Shown here: positions 1-5,815 of the stretch, one piece after another
How positions within the stretch are numbered: position 1 is the first letter of the stretch
How the letters are laid out: every line of letters starts with the position of its first letter
Assembly (NCBI GenBank): GCA_025360285.1
Contig: JANYCM010000201.1
Location: 1-13,524, forward strand
Direction of reading: 5' to 3'
DNA from: Sphingomonadales bacterium
GTDB lineage: Bacteria; Pseudomonadota; Alphaproteobacteria; Sphingomonadales; Sphingomonadaceae
Length of the DNA stretch: 13,524 nt
The notes under the pieces: model-generated
Told to the model about the DNA's origin: nothing
Seen by the model: the letters and a program-made list of their open reading frames with translations, nothing else
Database searches by the model: none
Program-made: the position numbers and the translations under genes

Positions 1-68
1 CGGCGCAGATAATCACTCAGCTTGCCACGAAATTCACGGACGCCGATGGGCTTGGCGGTTGTGGACAT
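1..68 (-). CDS. Phd/YefM-type antitoxin, N-terminal fragment (runs off left edge)
   Basis: Reading the minus strand from the ATG at 68-66 gives MSTTAKPIGVREFRGKLSDY, followed by Leu-Arg, before the window ends. The pattern 'ϕGVREFRGKLSDYLR' is the typical first helix-strand segment of the prevent-host-death (Phd/YefM) antitoxin fold, which binds DNA as a dimer at its own promoter and neutralises a partner toxin, usually RelE/ParE/Doc/PIN type. A GGAGAG ribosome binding site (complement of 73-78) lies 4 nt before the ATG, which supports the start. Only about 22 codons are visible, so neither the C-terminal toxin-binding part nor the toxin gene can be seen; a toxin would be expected just beyond base 1. 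It lies 59 nt downstream of recN on the same strand but has its own candidate promoter. The family call rests on a short segment but a characteristic one. Confidence 0.72.
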   Translation of the reverse strand, partial: MSTTAKPIGVREFRGKLSDYLR

Positions 69-78
69 GGGGCTCTCC

Positions 79-101
79 AATGTGTCCACGGAATGTGCAC
101 A
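79..101. promoter_or_regulatory. Possible antitoxin autoregulatory operator (TGTGCACA palindrome plus repeated AATGTG)
   Basis: An 8-bp perfect palindrome, TGTGCACA, lies at 94-101 and overlaps the candidate -10. A second AATGTG occurs at 79-84 and repeats the AATGTG at 92-97. YefM-type antitoxins are known to recognise palindromes with a TGTACA-like core and to repress their own promoters, so this position and shape fit an operator. No binding can be shown from sequence alone. Confidence 0.35.
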
Positions 102-120
102 CTAAGGCGAAAAACGTCAA
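92..120 (-). promoter_or_regulatory. Candidate promoter for the Phd/YefM-type antitoxin
   Basis: On the minus strand TTGACG (complement of 115-120) is a 5/6 match to the -35 consensus. After a 17-nt spacer comes CACATT (complement of 92-97), a weak -10. Transcription would start about 20 nt before the antitoxin ribosome binding site. Spacing is ideal and the -35 is strong; the -10 is poor, as is common in repressor-controlled toxin-antitoxin promoters. This is inference from sequence only. Confidence 0.4.
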
Positions 121-127
121 CCGCCGT

Positions 128-1795
128 TCACCCCAGCAACCGCGCCGCCTGCGCCCGCGCCTCATCGGTCACATCGGCGCCGGACAGCATCCGCGCAATC
201 TCCTCACGGCGCTCGGCGGCATTCAGCGGCACCACCGCCGTGCGCGTCGCGCCATCAGACACCGCCTTGGCGATCCGCCACTGGTGCGCGCCGCGCGCCG
301 CCACCTGCGGGCTGTGCGTCACCACCAGCACCTGCGTTCCCGCCGCCAGCCGCGCGAGCCGTTCGCCAATCGCCGACGCCACCGCGCCGCCGACACCGCG
401 GTCGATCTCGTCAAAAATCAACGTCCCGGCGCTGCCGGTTTCGGCCAGCGCCACCTTCAGTGCCAGCACGAAGCGTGACAATTCCCCGCCCGAGGCGATC
501 TTGATCAGCGGGCCGAACGGCGCGCCGGGGTTGGTAGCGATTTCGAATTCGGCGCGCTCACGGCCCTCCGGCCCCCATTCGGCCTCGGGCAGCGCCGTCA
601 CCACCGTGCGAAACCGTGCCGCATCAAGCTTCAGCGGCGCCAGTTCCCCCGCCACCGCCGCATCGAGCCGCGTTGCCGCCGCCCGCCGTTCGGTCCCCAA
701 TGCCGTCGCCGCCGCCACATAGGCCGCGCGCGCCGCCCTGGTCGCCGCTGCCAAGGCCTTGACGCCGTCATCGCCCGCCACCAGCGCCGCCGCCCGCGCC
801 TGCAACGCCTCGGCCAGCGCCGGCAGGGCATCGGCGTCCACCCGGTGCTTGCGCGCCATGGCACGCAGTTCGAACAAGCGCGTCTCGGTCGCTTCCAACC
901 GCGCCGGATCGGCATCGAGTGCCTGCACCGCCGCCGCCAGCCGGCTTTCCGCCTCGCCAGCTTCGACCAGCGCCCGGTCCAGACAGTCCAATGCCTCGCC
1001 GAGCAGCGGATGTTCGCCCCCGATCCGGTCAAGCCGCCGCGCCGCCGCAGCCAGCTTCGCCGTACCGCCGTCATGGCCGGACAGCAGGGCATCGATAGCG
1101 GCAAGATCATCGGTCAGCCGCGCGCCCTTCTGCATCGCCGCCCGCGTCTCGGCAAGTTCGGCCTCCTCCCCCGGTTGCGCCGCCAGCGCCGTCAGTTCCT
1201 TGACGGCATGGTCCAGCCATTCGCGGTCGCGCGCATCGGCATCGAGCCTTGCCGCCGCCTCGGCCTCGGCCGCCGCTGCCGCCCGCCAATGTGCCCAGGC
1301 CGCGCGCACCCCGGCCACCGCACCGCCCAGACCCCCGCTCAGGCCGCCAAAACCATCGAGCAGCGCCCGGTGGCCACGCGCCGCCAGCAGGCCGCGATCG
1401 TCCGACTGGCCATGGATTTCCACCAGCGCCGCGCCCGCCTCCCGCAGCAACGCCGCTGACACCGGCTGGTCATTGATATAGGCGCGGCTACCGCCATCGG
1501 CCTTCAACTGGCGACGCAGGATGATCGGGCCGTCAATGTCGATATCATTCGCCGCCAGCAGCGCCCGCGCCGGATGGTCGTCGCCCACGCTGAATTCCGC
1601 CGTCACCCGCGCCGCGTCCGCCCCGCTGCGCACTAGCCCGGCATCGCCGCGCGCGCCCATGGCAAGGCCCAGCGCATCAAGCAGGATCGACTTGCCGGCG
1701 CCCGTCTCGCCGGTCAGCACCGAAAGCCCGCCGGCAAAATCAAGCGCCAGCGCTTCAATCAGCACGACGTTGCGGATATCGAGCAGGGTGAGCAC
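128..1795 (-). CDS. recN: DNA repair protein RecN
   Basis: RecN is a cytoplasmic SMC-like ATPase that acts early in double-strand break repair, holding DNA for RecA-dependent recombination. From the GTG at 1795 the protein is 555 aa, the usual RecN length. It starts VLTLLDIRNVVLIEALALDF, the conserved RecN N terminus. The Walker A motif GETGAGKS is at about residues 29-36, the ABC signature SGGELSR at about 435-441, and the Walker B LIFDEID with its Asp-Glu at about 462-463; an Ala/Arg/Glu-rich coiled-coil region lies between. The frame stays open to an ATG at 1936, which would add 47 residues unlike any RecN N terminus I know, so I prefer the GTG even though no good ribosome binding site precedes it. 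No GAAC-N7-GTTC LexA box is evident upstream. It is divergent from rpmF. Confidence 0.93.
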   Translation of the reverse strand: MLTLLDIRNVVLIEALALDFAGGLSVLTGETGAGKSILLDALGLAMGARGDAGLVRSGADAARVTAEFSVGDDHPARALLAANDIDIDGPIILRRQLKADGGSRAYINDQPVSAALLREAGAALVEIHGQSDDRGLLAARGHRALLDGFGGLSGGLGGAVAGVRAAWAHWRAAAAAEAEAAARLDADARDREWLDHAVKELTALAAQPGEEAELAETRAAMQKGARLTDDLAAIDALLSGHDGGTAKLAAAARRLDRIGGEHPLLGEALDCLDRALVEAGEAESRLAAAVQALDADPARLEATETRLFELRAMARKHRVDADALPALAEALQARAAALVAGDDGVKALAAATRAARAAYVAAATALGTERRAAATRLDAAVAGELAPLKLDAARFRTVVTALPEAEWGPEGRERAEFEIATNPGAPFGPLIKIASGGELSRFVLALKVALAETGSAGTLIFDEIDRGVGGAVASAIGERLARLAAGTQVLVVTHSPQVAARGAHQWRIAKAVSDGATRTAVVPLNAAERREEIARMLSGADVTDEARAQAARLLG

Positions 1796-1865
1796 CGGCG
1801 CATCTTTACAAGCGGTTTCGTCCGCCGTCTCCCCCGCTGATAGCACCAGCAAATGGTGTTTCTGC

Positions 1866-1893
1866 TTGCGCCAGCACCAAAAATCCCTATACG
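1866..1893 (+). promoter_or_regulatory. Candidate promoter for the rpmF-plsX-fabH run
   Basis: TTGCGC at 1866-1871 and TATACG at 1888-1893 are separated by 16 nt and point towards rpmF, leaving a leader of roughly 85 nt. It lies in the recN-rpmF divergent gap (1796-1984), which otherwise holds only small repeats: a CACCA/TGGTG inverted repeat at 1844-1858 and a second AGCACCA at 1873-1879. Those could be regulatory sites for recN. The -10 and -35 are moderate matches, so this is a guess. Confidence 0.3.
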
Positions 1894-1984
1894 CCGCTGC
1901 TTCACTCAATCCGGGGCTTCCGGCGGTCATAGTCATGGCCTAAAGACGCCGTGAGACACGCCTCAACCAAGATACAGGTGCCGC

Positions 1985-2167
1985 ATGGCCGTTCCGAAAC
2001 GCAAGACTTCGCCTTCCAAGCGCAACATGCGCCGCAGCCATCATGCGCTGGTGCCGACCAGCTTTCAGGAATGCCCGAATTGCGGCGAACTGAAGCTGCC
2101 GCACAATCTTTGCAACGCCTGTGGCCATTACAATGGCCGCGAGATCATCGCCGAGGCGACAGCCTGA
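1985..2167 (+). CDS. rpmF: 50S ribosomal protein L32
   Basis: This 60-residue basic protein begins MAVPKRKTSPSKRNMRRSHH, the hallmark of bacterial L32 (bL32), a small component of the large ribosomal subunit near the peptidyl transferase region. Two CxxC pairs are present, in ECPNCGE (about residues 30-33) and LCNACGH (about 43-46), so this is the zinc-binding four-cysteine form rather than the Cys-less paralogue some bacteria use under zinc limitation. Length and start match the family. It heads the rpmF-plsX-fabH order that is conserved across many bacteria, with plsX starting 52 nt later. A GANTC (CcrM methylation) site, GATTC at 2166-2170, overlaps its stop codon. Confidence 0.97.
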   Translation: MAVPKRKTSPSKRNMRRSHHALVPTSFQECPNCGELKLPHNLCNACGHYNGREIIAEATA

Positions 2168-2219
2168 TTCGGCCAGAAACGGGGATTGATCCGTTGACCG
2201 GGGGGCCGGCGCGCGCCGC

Positions 2220-3281
2220 ATGACAATCAAGCCCGTCACTGCACCGGTCATCGCCCTTGACGTGATGGGCGGCGATGCCGGCCTGGCCGATGTCATGGCC
2301 GCCGCCGAGATCGCTTCGGAACGCTATCCGCGGCTGACCTTCCGCCTGCACGGGCCTGAACTCCGCATCCGCAACGAACTGGCGCGTTGCCCCCGCCTCG
2401 CCGCCACCGCCGTCGTTGTCCATACCGATGACGTTGTGCTCGGCACTGACAAGCCTAGCCAGGCGCTGCGCCGGTCGCGCACATCATCGATGGGCATGGC
2501 GATCCAGGCAGTGAAGGATGGCGAGGCCCATGCCGCGGTTTCCGCCGGCAATACCGGCGCCCTGATGGCGATGGCGCTGTTCGCGCTGCGCACCATGCCT
2601 GGCATTGACCGGCCGGCGCTGGCGGCGCTGCTGCCGACCTTGAAGAATGATTCGGTGGTGCTCGATCTGGGCGCCAATACCGAATGCGATACCGAAAATC
2701 TGGTGCAGTTCGCCGTGATGGGCGCCGCCTTCGCGCGCACGGTATTGGGCCTGGAACGCCCGCGCGTCGCACTACTCAATATCGGCGAAGAGGAATTGAA
2801 GGGCACCGACGAATTGAAGGAAGCCGCAGCCCTGCTGCGCGGCGCCAATCTGCCAATGGTGTTCGAAGGCTTTGTCGAGGGCGACAAGATCGGCCAGGGC
2901 AATGTCGATGTCATTGTCACCGATGGATTTTCGGGCAATATCGCGCTGAAGACCGTGGAGGGCACCGGCAAGCTGGTTTCCGGCCTGCTTACCGAAGCCT
3001 TCAAGACCTCCTGGCTGACCCGGCTGGGCTATCTGCTGTCGCGCAGCGCGCTGCGAGCGCTACGCGCGCACCTTGATCCCAATGCCCATAATGGCGCGGT
3101 GTTCCTCGGTTTGAACGGCATTGTCGTCAAAAGCCATGGCTCGGCGAATGTCCGCGGCATCGCCAATGCCATCGGCGTGGCGCATGATCTGATTGCCGAC
3201 AGCGTGGGCGAACGCATCTCGCAGGATCTGGCCAATTTCCGCGCCCATCGCCCGGCCGCCGTGGCCGCCGACGCGAAATGA
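2220..3281 (+). CDS. plsX: Phosphate acyltransferase PlsX
   Basis: PlsX converts acyl-ACP plus inorganic phosphate into acyl-phosphate, the acyl donor for PlsY in phospholipid synthesis; it is a peripheral membrane protein. The 353-aa product has the N-terminal ALDVMGGDAG (about residues 12-21), the AAVSAGNTGALMAMALFAL segment, the LLNIGEEELKGTDELKEA segment and the VDVIVTDGFSGNIALKTVEG segment, all diagnostic of PlsX. Length is normal for the family. The start ATG follows the G-rich stretch at 2199-2206, which is a poor ribosome binding site; the position is supported by homology. The Pro commonly found three residues after the MGGD motif is Leu here, a small variation. fabH starts only 10 nt after the stop, so the two are almost certainly co-transcribed and translationally coupled. 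Confidence 0.97.
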   Translation: MTIKPVTAPVIALDVMGGDAGLADVMAAAEIASERYPRLTFRLHGPELRIRNELARCPRLAATAVVVHTDDVVLGTDKPSQALRRSRTSSMGMAIQAVKDGEAHAAVSAGNTGALMAMALFALRTMPGIDRPALAALLPTLKNDSVVLDLGANTECDTENLVQFAVMGAAFARTVLGLERPRVALLNIGEEELKGTDELKEAAALLRGANLPMVFEGFVEGDKIGQGNVDVIVTDGFSGNIALKTVEGTGKLVSGLLTEAFKTSWLTRLGYLLSRSALRALRAHLDPNAHNGAVFLGLNGIVVKSHGSANVRGIANAIGVAHDLIADSVGERISQDLANFRAHRPAAVAADAK

Positions 3282-3291
3282 TGGCCCGGCG

Positions 3292-4248
3292 ATGATCCGT
3301 TCGCGCATCATCGGCACCGGCAGCTATCTGCCCCAGCATATCTTGTCGAACGCCGAACTCGCTGCCCGTGTCGATACCAGCGATGAATGGATCATCGAGC
3401 GGACCGGCATCCGCCAGCGCCATATCGCTGCCAAGGGCGAATTCACCTCGGACCTGGGCACCGCCGCCGCCCGCGCTGCACTGGCCAATGCCGGCATCGA
3501 CGCCAGCGCCATCGACCTGATCATCGTCGCCACCGCCACCCCGGACCAGACGTTTCCGGCCTGCGCCACCGTTATCCAGCACAAATTGGGGATGCTGCAC
3601 GGCGTCGCCTTTGATGTGGCGGCCGTCTGTTCGGGCTTTCTCTATGCGCTCAGCGTTGCCGATGCGATGCTGACATCGGGCGCCCATCGCACCGCGCTAG
3701 TCATCGGTGCCGAAACCTTCTCGCGGCTGCTGGATTGGGAAGACCGCGCCACCTGCGTGCTGTTCGGCGATGGCGCCGGCGCCGTGGTGCTGCGCGCCGA
3801 CGCCGGCGAAGCTGGCATCCTGGCAACCCGCCTGCATTCCGATGGCCGCTACAATGATCTGCTGTATGTCGATGGCGGCCCTGGCTCGACGGGCACCACC
3901 GGCAAGCTGCGCATGAAAGGCAAGGAAGTCTTCCGCCACGCCGTCACCAACCTGGCGAACGTCATGACCGAAACGCTGGCCGCTGCAAACCTGACCGCCG
4001 GCGATGTCGATTGGGTGGTGCCGCACCAGGCCAATCTGCGCATCCTGGAAGCGACCGCGCGCAAACTGAACCTGCCAATCGAACGGGTGGTCGTCACGGT
4101 TGATCGCCACGCCAATACCTCCGCCGCCTCGGTGCCGCTGGCGCTCGATTGCGCCGTGGCCGATGGGCGTATCAAAGCCAATGATTTGTTGCTATTGGAG
4201 GCCATGGGTGGTGGCTTCACCTGGGGTGCCGCCGCCGTGCGTTGGTAG
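3292..4248 (+). CDS. fabH: Beta-ketoacyl-ACP synthase III (FabH)
   Basis: FabH starts type II fatty-acid synthesis by condensing acetyl-CoA with malonyl-ACP. The 318-aa protein starts MIRSRIIGTGSYLPQHILSN. It carries the full Cys-His-Asn catalytic triad: Cys113 in AAVCSGFLYAL, His245 in PHQANLRI and Asn275 in HANTSAASVPLAL. The TSDEWIIERTGIRQRHIA segment and the C-terminal LLLLEAMGGGFTWGAAAVRW are also typical. The open frame extends further upstream inside plsX, but the ATG at 3292 is where the family begins. It follows plsX by 10 nt without a strong ribosome binding site, which suggests coupled translation. A hairpin lies just after the stop. Nothing in it is unusual. Confidence 0.97.
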   Translation: MIRSRIIGTGSYLPQHILSNAELAARVDTSDEWIIERTGIRQRHIAAKGEFTSDLGTAAARAALANAGIDASAIDLIIVATATPDQTFPACATVIQHKLGMLHGVAFDVAAVCSGFLYALSVADAMLTSGAHRTALVIGAETFSRLLDWEDRATCVLFGDGAGAVVLRADAGEAGILATRLHSDGRYNDLLYVDGGPGSTGTTGKLRMKGKEVFRHAVTNLANVMTETLAAANLTAGDVDWVVPHQANLRILEATARKLNLPIERVVVTVDRHANTSAASVPLALDCAVADGRIKANDLLLLEAMGGGFTWGAAAVRW

Positions 4249-4250
4249 AG

Positions 4251-4266
4251 GGCGCCTGTAGGCGCC
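4251..4266. repeat. Perfect hairpin GGCGCC-TGTA-GGCGCC in the fabH-ihfA gap
   Basis: Two identical, self-palindromic GGCGCC halves (4251-4256 and 4261-4266) flank TGTA, starting 2 nt after the fabH stop. The transcript could form a 6-bp all-GC stem with a 4-nt loop. No T-run follows, only GGCGGTAAAATTCGG, so it is not a classical intrinsic terminator. It could attenuate transcription, protect the fabH 3' end, or be a small intergenic repeat. The rest of the 112-nt gap to ihfA shows no other clear signal. Confidence 0.5.
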
Positions 4267-4360
4267 GGCGGTAAAATTCGGTTGCGCTTTGCGCCAGCTT
4301 GGCGGAACAATGCCGGCAAAATGGGGCCGCGCAGCAATCTTCACAGTTTTGGGGGCAAGA

Positions 4361-4681
4361 ATGGCAGGCAAGGAAAGCGCAATCGAACCCGGCAGCCTGA
4401 CGCGCGCGGAGCTCGCCGACGCAGTGCATGGTGAAATCGGCCTGTCACGGGCTGAATCCGCCGCGCTGGTGGAAAGCGTGCTCGATCGCATTGGTGACGC
4501 ACTGGTCGCCGGGGACAATGTCAAGATTTCGTCGTTCGGCAGTTTTGTGCTGCGCAAAAAGGGCCTGCGCATCGGCCGCAATCCCAAGACGGGCGTGGAG
4601 GTGCCAATCGAACCGCGCACCGTGCTGACCTTCCGGCCCAGCCAGTTGCTGCGCGACGCCATCAACAAGCCCGGCAGCTGA
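4361..4681 (+). CDS. ihfA: Integration host factor subunit alpha
   Basis: This encodes the alpha chain of IHF, a nucleoid protein that binds DNA as a heterodimer with IHF beta and bends it sharply, assisting transcription, replication and recombination. The 106-aa product has the helical dimerisation part (LTRAELADAVHGEIGLSRAE, residues 13-32), then VKISSFGSFVLRKK (54-67) and the DNA-clamping beta arm GRNPKTGVEVPI (72-83), with the intercalating proline at residue 75. The C terminus TFRPSQLLRDAIN is standard. In-frame TTG (4289) and ATG codons exist upstream, but only the ATG at 4361 matches the family start, and GGGGGCAAGA before it can serve as ribosome binding site. merR follows after 4 nt. 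Position next to a MerR gene distinguishes it from HU and IHF beta. Confidence 0.93.
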   Translation: MAGKESAIEPGSLTRAELADAVHGEIGLSRAESAALVESVLDRIGDALVAGDNVKISSFGSFVLRKKGLRIGRNPKTGVEVPIEPRTVLTFRPSQLLRDAINKPGS

Positions 4682-4685
4682 TCCC

Positions 4686-5066
4686 GTGACCGCCGATCCT
4701 GACCGGCCGTCACGCGGCAAGTCTGATTTGGCATTCCGGACGATTGGTGAGGCAGCGCTGGCGATCGGCGTGCCGCAGCATGTTCTGCGCTTCTGGGAAA
4801 CCCGCTTCCCGCAATTGCAACCGCTCAAACGCGCTGGCAACCGGCGCTATTATCGCCCCGCCGATATGGCGTTGCTGGTGCGCATCCGCGGGCTTCTGCA
4901 TGATCAGGGCCTGACGATCCGCGGCGCGCAGCTTGTCTTGGGGGAGCAGCCGGTTTTGGCCCCGCCAAGTCCGGCCGCGACTCCGCCTTTGCCTCTGCCG
5001 CCTACCGACATGACCGGCCTGCGTGCCGTCCGTGACCGGCTGCGCACCGCCCTCGCCCCGATTTAA
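4686..5066 (+). CDS. MerR-family transcriptional regulator (IHF-linked, short form)
   Basis: The 126-aa protein has an N-terminal MerR winged helix-turn-helix: FRTIGEAALAIGVPQHVLRFWE (about residues 18-39), then LQPLKRAGNRRYYRPADMALL (44-64), ending at the GLTIRGAQLVL segment (76-85). The tail is Pro/Ala-rich and ends GLRAVRDRLRTALAPI. It lacks the long dimerisation helix and the cysteines of metal-sensing MerR proteins, so no effector can be proposed. Genes of this type are commonly found directly after ihfA in Alphaproteobacteria; their targets are not known to me. The start is a GTG, 4 nt after the ihfA stop, with no strong ribosome binding site, pointing to coupled translation. The parA-like gene begins 5 nt after its stop. 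Confidence 0.9.
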   Translation: MTADPDRPSRGKSDLAFRTIGEAALAIGVPQHVLRFWETRFPQLQPLKRAGNRRYYRPADMALLVRIRGLLHDQGLTIRGAQLVLGEQPVLAPPSPAATPPLPLPPTDMTGLRAVRDRLRTALAPI

Positions 5067-5071
5067 CCCCA

Positions 5072-5806
5072 ATGCGCAGCATCGCCGTGTTCAGCGTCAA
5101 GGGCGGCGTTGGCAAATCGGCACTGGCGGTCAACCTCGCCCATGCCGCTGCGACAATATCCGGGCGGCGCACCTTGCTCTGGGATCTTGATGCCCAGGGT
5201 GCGGCCACTCATATGCTGCGCCTCGCCGCTCGCCCCGATATTTCAGCGCGCAAGGGTATTGCCGATGGCGAACTGATACCGCTGGTCCAGGCATCGGACT
5301 TTGCGCGATTGGATGTGCTGGCGGCCGACAAATCGCTGCGCCATCTCGAACGGCAACTGACCGAGGATGACAAGTCCAAGCGGCTGAAAAAGCTGATCAA
5401 ATCCTTTGAAAAGGACTATGACCGGGTTGTCCTCGATTGCCCGCCGGGCCTCACCGAACTGGCCGAACAGGTGTTTCGCGCCGTCGATCTGCTCGTCGTG
5501 CCGATGCTGCCATCACCGCTGTCGATGCGCGCCTTTGACCAGTTGATCGAACACCTCGCCAAACACCATAAGAGCTACGCCCCTGCCCTGCTGCCGGTCT
5601 TCACCATGGTTGATCGCCGCAAGACCCTGCACCGCGATACTATCGCTGCCGCGCCAGGTCGCCCGGTCATCCCCTATGCCGCCGCGATCGAAGCCATGGC
5701 GAGCACCCGCCTGCCGGTCCTCGCCAAGGCCCCCGGATCCCCGGCCGCCCGCGCCTTCTCGGTGCTGTGGACGGACGTCGAACGCACCCTGGCCAAACGC
5801 GGGTAA
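5072..5806 (+). CDS. ParA-like P-loop ATPase without adjacent ParB
   Basis: The 244-aa product belongs to the ParA/MinD (SIMIBI) ATPases, which use ATP-dependent dimerisation to position DNA or protein cargo. Visible motifs are the deviant Walker A KGGVGKSA (residues 10-17, with the signature Lys10 as well as Lys15), the LLWDLDAQGAAT segment (35-46) and Walker B VVLDCPPG (119-126). A Lys/Arg-rich patch, DDKSKRLKKLIKSFEKDYDR, lies at about 99-118. There is no N-terminal helix-turn-helix, so it resembles chromosomal or Soj-type ParA rather than plasmid P1-type. No parB, parS-like repeat or partner gene is next to it. It follows merR by 5 nt and is the last gene of the plus-strand run, ending 9 nt before the convergent RND pump gene. 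Its cargo is unknown; it may be an orphan ParA. Confidence 0.88.
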   Translation: MRSIAVFSVKGGVGKSALAVNLAHAAATISGRRTLLWDLDAQGAATHMLRLAARPDISARKGIADGELIPLVQASDFARLDVLAADKSLRHLERQLTEDDKSKRLKKLIKSFEKDYDRVVLDCPPGLTELAEQVFRAVDLLVVPMLPSPLSMRAFDQLIEHLAKHHKSYAPALLPVFTMVDRRKTLHRDTIAAAPGRPVIPYAAAIEAMASTRLPVLAKAPGSPAARAFSVLWTDVERTLAKRG

Positions 5807-5815
5807 ACCCGGCCG

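Noticed and set aside
759..1481. Ser/Ala/Arg-rich open frames on the plus strand across recN
   Set aside because: Low-complexity antisense shadows of recN, lacking any recognisable domain or convincing ribosome binding site.
1796..1984. LexA box upstream of recN
   Set aside because: recN is often SOS-controlled, so I looked for GAAC-N7-GTTC in the gap, but found no match.
3193..3291. Longer fabH start inside plsX
   Set aside because: The residues before MIRSRIIGTG are the plsX 3' end read in another frame; every FabH begins near the ATG at 3292.
4249..4360. tRNA or small RNA gene between fabH and ihfA
   Set aside because: Apart from the short hairpin there is no cloverleaf, T-loop GTTCGA-type sequence or terminator.
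5800..5811. CGGGTAAACCCG inverted repeat at the parA stop, as terminator for convergent genes
   Set aside because: The stem is only 4-5 bp, it includes the stop codon, and no T-run follows; too weak to call.
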